From: RBG-16-64-13 sp963718375
Lineage (GTDB): Bacteria; Actinomycetota; Thermoleophilia; RBG-16-64-13
DNA: 64,000 bases
Direction of reading: 5' to 3'
NCBI GenBank assembly: GCA_963718375.1
Contig: CAVQZD010000005.1
Location: 248,001-312,000, forward strand
The notes beneath the pieces were generated by a model. The model was not told the DNA's origin. It made no database searches and saw nothing but the letters and a program-made list of their open reading frames with translations. Shown here piece by piece: positions 56,477-64,000 of this stretch. Position 1 is the stretch's first letter. Each line of letters opens with the position of its first letter. Made by a program: the position numbers and the translations under genes.

Positions 56477-56851
56477 CTAGTACGCCCCCAGCTCCTCAAG
56501 ACGGTCGTCATCGATTCCGTAGTAGTGGGCGATCTCGTGGACGACCGTGTGCCGGATCTGCCGGCCGATGGCAGCCTCGTCAGCACCAGCTACTCCGAGT
56601 ATCGGCCTCATGTAGATGGTGATGCGATCCGGCAAAGCCATGTAGTCCGTTGTCCTCTCGGTGAGCGGCACCCCGTGGTAAAGACCGAGCAGGTGTGAGC
56701 GCTCCCCCCTGTCCATCCCTACATCCTCCAAGTCCTCGTCGCTGGGCCACTCCTCGACGTCCACCTGGATGTTCTCAAGGCGCTCCCGGAACTCCTCCGG
56801 CAACGTCTCGAGCGCGTCCGCCACGACCTCAGCGAAGGCGTCCAGGTCCAT
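56477..56851 (-). CDS. Metallopeptidase family (minimal zincin-like) protein
   Basis: This 124-residue protein carries HEIAH at 105-109, the HExxH zinc motif, followed by YYGIDDDRLEELG. It matches the small metallopeptidase family found beside housekeeping genes in Actinomycetota, including the N-terminal FAEVVADALETLPEEF and ITIYMRPI segments. The extra zinc ligand is probably the aspartate in GIDDD. Protease activity has not been shown for most members. It begins one base after rdgB. Confidence 0.88.
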   Translation of the reverse strand: MDLDAFAEVVADALETLPEEFRERLENIQVDVEEWPSDEDLEDVGMDRGERSHLLGLYHGVPLTERTTDYMALPDRITIYMRPILGVAGADEAAIGRQIRHTVVHEIAHYYGIDDDRLEELGAY

Positions 56852-57487
56852 CTATCCGGCCTGCCCGCCATCGAAGCCCATCGCTTGGAGATGTCTGATC
56901 AGTTCTCGGCTCGCCGCTCCCCGATGCGAGACCTTGTCCTTGTCACGGGGCGCAGCCTCTGCCAGAGTCTCGCTCCAGCCTTCGGGCTCAAAGACCGGAT
57001 CATAGCCGAATCCATCGTCACCACGTGGTTCACGAACGATCTGTCCTCGAAGTACCCCGCGCACCTCCACCAGTCTCGCGCCCGCGGGCGCGTCGGTGGC
57101 GCTGGGCAGGCACAGGCACAAGCAGCAGACGAATCCTGCGCCGCGGTCTTGCACATCACTGAGCTCCGTCAGCAACTTCGCCACATTCTGCCCATCGCTC
57201 GCCCCGTCCCCCGCGAACCTAGCAGAGAAGACACCCGGTCTGCCGTCGAGGGCGTCCACCTCCAGACCAGAATCGTCAGCCAGCACCGCCGTCGCACCTC
57301 CCAGCGCCGCGGCCACCGCCTCCGCCTTGAGACGGGCGTTGTCAACGAAAGTGCTGCCGGTCTCGTCAGGCATATCGATGCAGGCATCGAGGGCCTCCAC
57401 ACTCATGACAGGCCCAAGCAGTCGACCGAACTCGCGCGCCTTGCCCGCGTTGCGGGTCGCGAGGACCACACGCAAAGGTCCACTCAC
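56852..57487 (-). CDS. rdgB: XTP/dITP diphosphatase
   Basis: RdgB (Ham1) removes non-canonical purine nucleotides such as XTP and dITP. The 211-residue protein begins with LATRNAGKAREF, then DNARLKAEA, LADDSGLEVDAL, PGVFSAR and GDDGFGYDPVF, the ordered motifs of the family. It overlaps rph by four bases. A Cys-rich CCLCLCL stretch in the core is unusual. The end abuts the metallopeptidase gene. Confidence 0.95.
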   Translation of the reverse strand: MSGPLRVVLATRNAGKAREFGRLLGPVMSVEALDACIDMPDETGSTFVDNARLKAEAVAAALGGATAVLADDSGLEVDALDGRPGVFSARFAGDGASDGQNVAKLLTELSDVQDRGAGFVCCLCLCLPSATDAPAGARLVEVRGVLRGQIVREPRGDDGFGYDPVFEPEGWSETLAEAAPRDKDKVSHRGAASRELIRHLQAMGFDGGQAG

Positions 57488-58251
57488 GACTGTGTGCCGC
57501 CCTCAGCCTTCTTCTGACTGTAGGTGCCCGCGATGACATCAGTCTGCAGAGCCTTCATCTTGGTGACGCCCACCTCGGCCAGACGAAGCAACTCGTCGAG
57601 CACCGCTCTCTCGAAGGGTTCTGACTCAGCCGTCGCCTGCACCTCGATGAACCGGCCCGCGCCGGTCATGACCACGTTCATGTCGACCTCTGCACCGCAG
57701 TCCTCGATGTACTCCAGATCCACGACCGCCATCCCGTCCACTACCCCCACGCTAACGGCGGCGACGGAGTCTGTCAGTGGCAGGGACCGCAGCCCGCCGC
57801 CATCGACGGCTCGCTTGAGAGCCAGGTGCAGAGCCACGTACGCCCCGCTGACCGCCGCACAGCGGGTACCTCCGTCGGCCTCCACCACGTCGCAATCGAT
57901 GTACAGGGTCCGTTCGCCGAGGGCGCCCAAGTCCGTCACTGCTCTCAGCGAGCGGCCGATGAAACGCTGTATCTCCACCGTGCGTCCGTCCTGCCTGCCC
58001 CGGACCGCCTCCCTCGGGGTCCTCTCGGTGGTCGAACTGGGCAGCAAGGAGTACTCGGCTGTCAGCCAACCTAGGCCGCTACCTCGGCGCCACCCCGGGA
58101 CCCCGTTCACCACCTTGGCAGAGCAGAGCACCCTGGTCCCGCCTATTTCGATGAACACCGACCCATCAGCCGTGCTCACGAAATCCGGCGTCATCTTGAG
58201 GGGTCGCAGGTCTTCGCGTCCCCTGCCTCCTGGCCTGCCTGCATCACTCAT
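57484..58251 (-). CDS. rph: Ribonuclease PH
   Basis: RNase PH is a phosphorolytic 3'-5' exonuclease that trims tRNA ends. The 255-residue protein shows RPGGRGREDLRPL, TRVLCSAKVVNGVPGWRRGSG in parts, SSTTERTPREAVRGRQDGRTVEIQRFIGRSLRAV and DCDVVEADGGTRCAAVSGA. It overlaps murI by four bases and rdgB by four bases; the order murI-rph-rdgB is common in Gram-positive bacteria. As most tRNAs here lack encoded CCA, trimming is needed. Confidence 0.96.
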   Translation of the reverse strand: MSDAGRPGGRGREDLRPLKMTPDFVSTADGSVFIEIGGTRVLCSAKVVNGVPGWRRGSGLGWLTAEYSLLPSSTTERTPREAVRGRQDGRTVEIQRFIGRSLRAVTDLGALGERTLYIDCDVVEADGGTRCAAVSGAYVALHLALKRAVDGGGLRSLPLTDSVAAVSVGVVDGMAVVDLEYIEDCGAEVDMNVVMTGAGRFIEVQATAESEPFERAVLDELLRLAEVGVTKMKALQTDVIAGTYSQKKAEGGTQS

Positions 58252-59063
58252 AGGGGGCTCACCTCTCTGATGGGTAGCTGAAGGAAGCGCGCACCGACTT
58301 CCCTGAATTCTTCAAGATCTCCGCTGGCGAGGAAACGATAATCACCTTCCCGGCCCTCGTCATTGGATATGCCTTTGCGCGCCAATATCTCGCCCACCTC
58401 GCGCGCGATCTCCTCAGCCGAGTCGATGAGTGACACCTGCGGGCCCAATAGGCGGCGAAGCATGCGAGCGATCAGCGGATAGTGAGTACATCCCAGGATG
58501 ACCGTGTCCACCCCCGCCTGCTTGAGCGGGGCGACGCAGTCACGAGCTGCCTCTTCTACCTCCTCGGAGTAAACGTCACCGTTCTGGATCAACGGCGCCA
58601 GACGCGGACACGCTACGGCCGTGACCTCCAAACCCGCATCAAGCGAGCGCAAGCCTTCTTGATAAGCCTGAGACGAGACGGTCGCTTCGGTGGCCATTAT
58701 GCCCACCTGCCGCGAGCGGGTCGCCTGCACCGCAGCGCGCGCCCCGGGCATGACCACTCCCACGATCGGAGTCGAGAAATGTCCCTGCAATCGAGACAGG
58801 GCCACTGCTGTGGCAGAGTTGCATGCGACTACGATGAGCTTGACCTCCATGCCCACCAGGCGCTCACAGGCCTCGAAGGCAAGAGCCCGCACCTCGTCTG
58901 CTGTCTTAGGACCGTAGGGGAAGTTCGCGGTGTCCCCGAAGTAGATGTAGTCCTCATGAGGAAGGTTGACCAGGCACTCATGCAGCACGGTGAGGCCACC
59001 TACTCCGGAGTCGAAGACCCCGATCGCCCTACTGTCGACATTGTGCTCAATATCCTCATTCAT
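58248..59063 (-). CDS. murI: Glutamate racemase
   Basis: MurI supplies D-glutamate for peptidoglycan. The 271-residue protein has GVFDSGVGGLTVL, DTANFPYGPKT, and the two catalytic cysteines C81 in VACNSAT and C192 in LGCTHYPL. The gene overlaps yihY by eight bases and rph by four bases. Together with dapA it supplies peptidoglycan peptide building blocks in this window. Confidence 0.96.
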   Translation of the reverse strand: MNEDIEHNVDSRAIGVFDSGVGGLTVLHECLVNLPHEDYIYFGDTANFPYGPKTADEVRALAFEACERLVGMEVKLIVVACNSATAVALSRLQGHFSTPIVGVVMPGARAAVQATRSRQVGIMATEATVSSQAYQEGLRSLDAGLEVTAVACPRLAPLIQNGDVYSEEVEEAARDCVAPLKQAGVDTVILGCTHYPLIARMLRRLLGPQVSLIDSAEEIAREVGEILARKGISNDEGREGDYRFLASGDLEEFREVGARFLQLPIREVSPL

Positions 59064-60024
59064 CGCTGGGCGATTCTACCAGCTGCTCAGTCCGGCCCTC
59101 ACCCTCAGTTAGCCGCGCTCCTGCCCTCTGTCTCTGCTCGATCCGTCGCCAGACCACAGCGTTGATCTGCGCCCCTATCAGGATCATCAGTCCGATCATG
59201 AAGGCCCAGAACAACAGCACGATCACTGAGCCGATCACCCCATAGGTGAGCCAGCGAACAGTGATCACTTTCTGCGTCAAGAACCACGACAGCCCTTGGG
59301 TGACTCCGACGATGGAGACAACGGCGAAGGACGCCCCCAGGGCCACGGCGTACCAGGGATGGCGCACGCTTGAACCATAACGGTAGAACACACCGAGCAT
59401 GGTCATCAACAAGATCAAGACCACGGGCCACCGGAGTCCGATCCACAGTAGGTGTACCCACGAGTGAACCCCAGTCCTCTCCCCGATGAAGTCGCCTATC
59501 TGCTGGCCGAACACCAGCAGCAGCACCCCGATGGGGATGATGATCAAGCCGGCCAGCGCCCACGCGACCGCAAGCGATCGCTGTTTATGCCAGGGGCGCG
59601 TCTCTTTGAGCCCATAGGACCTCTGAACGGCCTTCAGCAGTACCATGACCGCTCCAGACGCGCTCCAAACGGTCAGGATCACACCAAGAGAGAGCACTGT
59701 CGCGCTCAGTCCGCCCACTTCGAAGAACACATTATCGGAGACGATCTCGTATAGGCGGCTGTCCACGGAGACCAGATTCCTGAGTCCTGCTAGCAGCGAA
59801 TCCCCGATCTGCTCCCCGGCCGGTATGTAGGCGACGAGAGCATTGAGCAGCAGTATGAAGGGGAAGAGACTGAACAGGGCGCTATAAGCGACCTGGGCCG
59901 AGAGCCCAAGCACGTCCTGACGGTACAGGCCCCAGAAGACCTGTTTGGCCCCTCTACCCAGGGCAGAGAGGCCGCGCTTGGCTACATCCAGAAAAGGCTT
60001 GAAAGCTTGCCGAAGATACAACAT
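59056..60024 (-). CDS. YihY/BrkB family inner membrane protein
   Basis: This 322-residue polytopic protein belongs to the YihY (formerly RNase BN) family. It has about six membrane helices, with LSAQVAYSALFSLFPFILLLNALV as the family start in parts and GSVIVLLFWAFMIGLMILIGAQINAV at the end. The ribonuclease assignment is obsolete; the function is unknown, and a lipid or virulence-related transport role has been proposed. The C-terminal tail is charged. No ribosome binding site precedes ATG 60024, see the -10 at 60033-60038. Confidence 0.88.
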   Translation of the reverse strand: MLYLRQAFKPFLDVAKRGLSALGRGAKQVFWGLYRQDVLGLSAQVAYSALFSLFPFILLLNALVAYIPAGEQIGDSLLAGLRNLVSVDSRLYEIVSDNVFFEVGGLSATVLSLGVILTVWSASGAVMVLLKAVQRSYGLKETRPWHKQRSLAVAWALAGLIIIPIGVLLLVFGQQIGDFIGERTGVHSWVHLLWIGLRWPVVLILLMTMLGVFYRYGSSVRHPWYAVALGASFAVVSIVGVTQGLSWFLTQKVITVRWLTYGVIGSVIVLLFWAFMIGLMILIGAQINAVVWRRIEQRQRAGARLTEGEGRTEQLVESPSDE

Positions 60025-60032
60025 GACCAGCC

Positions 60033-60038
60033 ATTATA
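60033..60038 (-). promoter_or_regulatory. -10 element close to the yihY start, suggesting a leaderless transcript
   Basis: TATAAT on the minus strand ends only eight bases before ATG 60024, so a start point at the usual distance would give little or no 5' leader. No convincing -35 is seen 16-18 bases upstream. Confidence 0.4.
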
Positions 60039-60045
60039 GTCAAGC

Positions 60046-61341
60046 CTAGGCTGTGACGTTGCTTGAGGAGTCGTTGAACTCCTCGTTGCCTTTGCCGCTC
60101 AACAAGAATAGGGAGAGGATGAGCATCACCGCACAGACCACCCAGATGGCAGCGTACTCCCTGCCCAAATAGTCCGTCCCCACCAGGTACCGTTTCACCA
60201 AGTCGATGGCCGCGCCGGCAACCATCGGTGCAAATATCACCGCCGCACCTCGCACCATAGAGAACATCGCCGTGAACCCGCCTATCTGGTCCCTCGGCAT
60301 GAGCTTCATCAAGATCGCGTACGGGAGCGTCATCACGATAGCGCCGCCCAACCCGAAAAGGGGTAGGACGACAAAAGCCCATCTATAGTCGGTCATGAAG
60401 ATGGCGACGATCGATCCAGCTGCGTAGATCACGATGCCTATGCGCATGATGAGGAAGCGCCCAAACCGGTCAGCGAGGTACCCGCTCAGCAGGCCGGCCA
60501 CCAGATAGATCGCACCGACCTCGACGAGGATCCAGCCGCTCATATTGAAGCTAGCACCCAGAGAATCTGTGAAGTAGCTTAAGATAAAGGGTCTAAGAGC
60601 CGCGAGGGTGCCCTCCCACAAGAAGGCGGCGGCCATGAACCGCCTGATTGGCAGGTTCGCCCACGTATCCCTTCCCAGACGGGCCATCTCCCGCCACATG
60701 CTCCTGCGTTCTTGTTGCCCGGCCATAGGCGGTCGGGGTTCGTCCACCTTCGACACCGTGACGTATGTGAACACAAGTACCAAGACCCCGCAGATCACGA
60801 ACGGTAGCGCCGGCGAGACGCTGAACAAGAAGGGAGCAGCCAACATGCCCAAGAACATGCCCCCTCCCCGCATCACAGACTGGTACCCTTGCACCCGTCC
60901 ATGAAAGGCAGGCGCTGTCACGTCGGGTAGGAGCGACTGATAGGGCGACGAGTAGAGTTGATAAGCCGCAAAGAATATGAATGTTGAGACAGCGATCGCG
61001 ACTACACTCGCCTGAAAAGGCAGAAGCACAAGGGCAGCCCCCATGAAAGGCGCCGCATATATCATGAACGGCCTACGCCTGCCCCATTTTTCGGTCCATA
61101 TGCGATCGCTCTGGATCCCCGCCCATAGTGGGATGAGGAGACAGAAGATCCCTTCGCCGCCGATGATGAATCCAACAAGCATGTTGGAGATGTTGGGCTG
61201 CACCAGCTTGAGGAGCTGAGGTACGAAAACTGGGACCAGGGTAGACGCAGCAGAGAATGCCAGCGTCGGCAGCGTGAGCACCATCATAGCGCGGACGCGC
61301 ATCCCTTTTTCGCTCATCACCTCGGCTTGAATCTCAGCCAA
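60046..61341 (-). CDS. MFS transporter, GPH / sugar-cation type
   Basis: The 431-residue protein has about 12 hydrophobic segments. The loop between helices 2 and 3 reads QSDRIWTEKWGRRRPFM, which matches the SUT/GPH cation symporter pattern (D-R-x-GRRRPf). Its counterpart in the second half is GYLADRFGRFLIMRIGI. The substrate is unknown; a sugar is likely from the family. The annotated start is TTG 61341; ATG 61317 and a further ATG 15 bases downstream are alternatives, none with a well-spaced ribosome binding site. Confidence 0.82.
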   Translation of the reverse strand: MAEIQAEVMSEKGMRVRAMMVLTLPTLAFSAASTLVPVFVPQLLKLVQPNISNMLVGFIIGGEGIFCLLIPLWAGIQSDRIWTEKWGRRRPFMIYAAPFMGAALVLLPFQASVVAIAVSTFIFFAAYQLYSSPYQSLLPDVTAPAFHGRVQGYQSVMRGGGMFLGMLAAPFLFSVSPALPFVICGVLVLVFTYVTVSKVDEPRPPMAGQQERRSMWREMARLGRDTWANLPIRRFMAAAFLWEGTLAALRPFILSYFTDSLGASFNMSGWILVEVGAIYLVAGLLSGYLADRFGRFLIMRIGIVIYAAGSIVAIFMTDYRWAFVVLPLFGLGGAIVMTLPYAILMKLMPRDQIGGFTAMFSMVRGAAVIFAPMVAGAAIDLVKRYLVGTDYLGREYAAIWVVCAVMLILSLFLLSGKGNEEFNDSSSNVTA

Positions 61342-61438
61342 ACCTCACCACGCCCGGTATCGCCTAGCCCCCAGAAACCCACAGGAATTCTATCAAAGGC
61401 GCTCACCGGGCCGATGCGCGTCGAGGTATGCGAAGGTT

Positions 61439-62026
61439 TTACTTGATGGCGGCGTAGTTCGAGGCCACGAACTCCCAGTCGACGAGTTCGTCCAAGAACA
61501 CGCCGATGTACTTGGCCCGAGCGTTCCGATAGTCGATGTAGTAGGCGTGCTCCCAGACATCGATGGTCAGGAGGGCATTCATGCCGTGCTTCAAGGGCAG
61601 ATCGGCATTGCCAGTCTTGAGCACCTTCAGGGCTCCGGCGTTCTCTACGAGCCAGGCCCACCCAGACCCGAACTGACCTATCGCCGCGTCGGCAAACTGC
61701 TTCTTGAAGTCTTCGAGAGAACCGAAGTCCCTCTCGATGGCCGCCGCGAGTTGGCCGGTCGGCTGGCCGCCGCCGTGAGCCTTCATGCACTTCCAGTAGA
61801 AGCTGTGGTTCCAGACCTGGGCCGCGTTGTTGAACAGAGGCCCCTCCGAGGTGAGGATCACCTCTTCGAGCTTGTCGTCCCCGACCCCCATGCCCTCAGT
61901 CAGCGCGTTCAAGTTCGTCACGTACGTGGCGTGATGCTTGTCATGGTGGTATTCGAGGGTCTCCCGGCTGAGATGTGGCGCCAGTGCGTCTATCGCGTAT
62001 GGTAGATCAGGCAATGCAAACGGCAT
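61439..62026 (-). CDS. Superoxide dismutase (Fe/Mn family)
   Basis: This 195-residue enzyme has the four metal ligands: His in YHHDKHHATYV, His in QVWNHSFYW, and Asp and His in TIDVWEHAYYIDYRNARAKY. GSGWAWLV is the core signature. The WNHSFYW and DVWEHAYYIDY forms favour the iron-type branch, though metal choice cannot be fixed by eye. The start at ATG 62026 has GAGGAGG six bases upstream. It stands alone downstream of RNase P RNA and implies contact with oxygen. Confidence 0.94.
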   Translation of the reverse strand: MPFALPDLPYAIDALAPHLSRETLEYHHDKHHATYVTNLNALTEGMGVGDDKLEEVILTSEGPLFNNAAQVWNHSFYWKCMKAHGGGQPTGQLAAAIERDFGSLEDFKKQFADAAIGQFGSGWAWLVENAGALKVLKTGNADLPLKHGMNALLTIDVWEHAYYIDYRNARAKYIGVFLDELVDWEFVASNYAAIK

Positions 62027-62118
62027 GACGGCCTCCTCGTCTTTCACGTATCGCTGGCATGCACGTACCCCGCTGCTCTACACCGCCAAACCTCGGCGGA
62101 CGGCTGCGGCCGGATATG

Positions 62119-62152
62119 GCAGAGGCTCCTTCCTTTCGGAGGGAGCCTCTGC
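62119..62152 (-). terminator. Strong hairpin after RNase P RNA, without U-tract
   Basis: Arms GCAGAGGCTCC and GGAGCCTCTGC (11 bp perfect) with a partly pairing CCTTT-type loop of about 12 bases. It starts within five bases of the RNase P RNA 3' end. No T run follows on either strand, so it may be a processing or stability element rather than an intrinsic terminator. Confidence 0.5.
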
Positions 62153-62156
62153 GGTA

Positions 62157-62521
62157 GCAGCCCTGTAAGCCGGATTCTGTCCCGTGGGCCAGGCCCACTT
62201 GGGTAGCCATCTATCTCCGACCGCCCGTTACCGGACGGCTCGTGCGGCCAACCCGGAGGCATCAGGCGAGCAGCCTTCGAACGCCTCTCTATTCGGCCTT
62301 GCACCGGGTGGGGCTTGCCAGGCCGCCGTGTCACCACGACGCCGGTGCGCTCTTACCGCACCTTTTCACCGTTGCAGCCGGACGAACCGGCGTGCTGTGT
62401 ATTTTCTGTGGCGCTTTCCCTGGGGTTTCCCCCGCTGGACGTTATCCAGCACCCTGCTCTGTGGTGTCCGGACTTTCCTCGAATCAGCGCCTGAACGCTG
62501 ACCCGCGGCTACCCAGGCTGC
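62157..62521 (-). ncRNA. rnpB: RNase P RNA (bacterial type A)
   Basis: The catalytic RNA of RNase P, about 365 bases. Conserved blocks in order are GAGGAAAGTCCGGACACC, GGGAAAGCGCCACAGAAA, GGTGAAAAGGTGCGGTAAGAG and the 3' GACAGAATCCGGCTTACAG. The first base after a TATACT box gives a 5' GCAGCC that pairs with the 3' GGCTGC to close helix P1. Ends are accurate to a few bases. Confidence 0.95.
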
Positions 62522-62527
62522 ACCCGG

Positions 62528-62533
62528 AGTATA
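62528..62533 (-). promoter_or_regulatory. rnpB -10 element
   Basis: TATACT on the minus strand, seven bases before the predicted RNase P RNA 5' end and just after the dppF stop. The -35 region is weak. Confidence 0.5.
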
Positions 62534-62539
62534 CCCCTT

Positions 62540-63577
62540 CTAAGCCTTGTCACCCTCATGCAACTGTCTCGTAAGCCCGGTGTGTTCAGGGATCGGAAAC
62601 GCCTTGGCGAAGTGACATGCAGCACGCTGGCCGTCAGCGACCGCCTTGAGTTCCGGTTCTCGCTCTGCGCAAATCGGGAACTGCGCTATCGGGCAACGGG
62701 TGTGGAAACGGCAACCTGTCGGCGGGTCAACGGGTGTCGGCGCATCGCCCTTCAGCACGATGCGATCGCGAGACCGCTGCTTCTCAGGGTCGGGCACCGG
62801 CACCGCGGACAACAGCGACTGGGTGTAGGGGTGGTGAGGGCTGGTGTAGACCTCCTTCCACCCACCGATCTCCACTATCTTGCCGAGGTACATCACCGCG
62901 ACCCTGTCGCAGATGTGCTTGATAACCGCCAAGTCATGGGCGATGAACAAGTACGTCAGCCCAAACTCGCGCTGCAACTCGTCGAGCAGATTGATGATCT
63001 GCGCCTGGACCGAGACGTCCAGCGCGGAGACAGGCTCGTCACACACGATCATCTTGGGCCTAAGCATCAACGCCCGCGCGATGCCGACACGCTGGCGTTG
63101 CCCTCCGGAGAACTCGTGGGGATACCGGTGGACGTGCTCAGGATTAAGCCCCACCACTGACAGCATCTCGCGACAACGAGCCTCCCGCTCCCGTCGGGTA
63201 CCGATGCCGTGGATCGCCAACGGCTCCGTCACGATCTCTCCAAACGTCATGCGCGGATTCAGAGAGGCATAGGGGTCCTGGAAGATGAACTGCATCTCGC
63301 GTCTGTAGGCTTTGAGCTGCTTCCCCTTGAGCTGGCCCACATCGGCGCCGCCAAACAGTATCTTGCCCGAAGTGGCCTCCAGGAGCCGGATGACGCACCG
63401 CCCTATGGTTGACTTGCCGCACCCGGATTCTCCCACCAGGCCCAGGGTCTCTCCTTCCTCGACCTCGAATGACACGTCGTCGACCGCCTTCACCGTCTTG
63501 CCAAACCGTGCGGTGATCAATCCCTGCCCCACCGGGAAGTGTTTGACCAGGTTATGGACCTCGATCAACCCCGCCAC
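62540..63577 (-). CDS. Peptide ABC transporter ATP-binding protein (DppF/OppF)
   Basis: This 345-residue ATPase has Walker A GESGCGKST, the signature SGGQRQR, Walker B MIVCDEPVSALD and a switch His in FIAHDL. The C-terminal oligopeptide-transporter extension contains GCRFHTRCPIAQFPIC and ACHFA, the cysteine-rich motif of the family. It begins directly at the end of the dppD-like stop and would form a heterodimer with it. Membrane and binding-protein genes must lie beyond 64000. Confidence 0.95.
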   Translation of the reverse strand: MAGLIEVHNLVKHFPVGQGLITARFGKTVKAVDDVSFEVEEGETLGLVGESGCGKSTIGRCVIRLLEATSGKILFGGADVGQLKGKQLKAYRREMQFIFQDPYASLNPRMTFGEIVTEPLAIHGIGTRREREARCREMLSVVGLNPEHVHRYPHEFSGGQRQRVGIARALMLRPKMIVCDEPVSALDVSVQAQIINLLDELQREFGLTYLFIAHDLAVIKHICDRVAVMYLGKIVEIGGWKEVYTSPHHPYTQSLLSAVPVPDPEKQRSRDRIVLKGDAPTPVDPPTGCRFHTRCPIAQFPICAEREPELKAVADGQRAACHFAKAFPIPEHTGLTRQLHEGDKA

Positions 63578-64000
63578 CTACGATCCCCTCGGCACGCACG
63601 TCTTGCTCTTGGCTACGAACTCCTGGTCATTCGAGAAGTGGCAAGACGCCCTGTGCCCTGGCTCGACCTCGAGCGCTGGAGGGACCTTCTCGCTGCAGAT
63701 AGGTTGCGCGAACGCGCACCTCGTTCTGAACGCGCATCCGCTCGGGACGTTGACCAGGCTAGGCGGTTGTCCACTGATGGGGCACAGCGTGCCCTTGTCG
63801 TCCAGGTCAAGCCGCGGAAGGCTGTCAAGCAGCCCCCATGTGTACGGATGCAGAGGACTATAGAACACGTCGCCCGCCTTGCCATACTCAACGGCTTTGC
63901 CTGCGTACATCACGAGGACGCTGTCCGCCATGTCGGCGACCACGCCCAGATCGTGGGTGATCATGATGATGGCCGAGTTGCTGGCGGCCTGGATCTCCTG
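63578..64000 (-). CDS. Peptide ABC transporter ATP-binding protein (DppD/OppD), C-terminal part
   Basis: The frame is open to the window edge; 140 residues are visible. MITHDLGVVADMADSVLVMYAGK is the switch region, HPYTWGLLDSLPRLD the transporter-specific part, and GCAFRTRCAFAQPIC with ASCHF is the cysteine-rich C-terminus. The stop lies one base before the dppF start. The N-terminal ATP-binding half is outside the window. Confidence 0.93.
   Translation of the reverse strand, partial: QEIQAASNSAIIMITHDLGVVADMADSVLVMYAGKAVEYGKAGDVFYSPLHPYTWGLLDSLPRLDLDDKGTLCPISGQPPSLVNVPSGCAFRTRCAFAQPICSEKVPPALEVEPGHRASCHFSNDQEFVAKSKTCVPRGS

Overview
The window is a gene-dense, GC-rich stretch of bacterial chromosome, almost entirely housekeeping, with nearly all protein genes on the minus strand. 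Gene order (pilM-pilN-pilO, infC-rpmI-rplT-trmH-pheS-pheT, argC-J-B-R-G-H, dxs-tlyA-nadK-recN), a Gram-positive type LexA with GAAC-N4-GTTC boxes, TlyA, an Asp23 protein, GTG/TTG starts and Thr-rich lipoproteins suggest a deep-branching, possibly anaerobic Actinomycetota (Coriobacteriia or a relative). The phylum is an inference from gene content; the rRNA genes present would settle it.

Layout: 1-5644 holds recN (partial), nadK, tlyA, dxs, nusB, an Asp23 protein and efp. 5740-9001 is an aromatic block (aroQ, an aroK-aroB fusion, aroC) lying directly downstream of a type IV pilus block (pilD, pilM, pilN, pilO and a PilP-like protein, 9030-12953), with dapA above it. 14101-19574 is a complete rRNA operon (16S-23S-5S, no spacer tRNA) with processing stems, a terminator and two promoters. 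19580-24734 holds a lipoprotein, a DUF2079 membrane protein, tyrS, a NIF3-like protein and a 3-methyladenine glycosylase. 24781-31239 is an arginine operon lacking argD and argF, preceded by a promoter with a paired ArgR-like operator.

31257-39088 is a translation block: pheT, pheS, trmH, rplT, rpmI, infC and thrS. infC has no ATG, GTG or TTG start and appears to begin with ATA behind a strong ribosome binding site; its leader carries a terminator hairpin. thrS is interrupted by two single-base insertions. 39107-48662 holds six tRNA genes mixed with a Kelch lipoprotein, rnhA, nif3, metX-metW, nadE, a phosphohexomutase and lexA with two SOS boxes. 48797-53831 is nuoE-nuoF-nuoG, a stand-alone NADH-oxidising module whose formate-dehydrogenase-like domain lacks the catalytic residue. 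lipA and larC follow, then a lone plus-strand XRE regulator, then rdgB-rph-murI-yihY, a transporter, superoxide dismutase, RNase P RNA and the ends of a peptide ABC transporter.

No CRISPR array, phage, insertion sequence or defence island was seen. The unusual material lies in expression signals (infC, rrn leader, lexA), in the damaged thrS and in the isolated NuoEFG and LarC genes.
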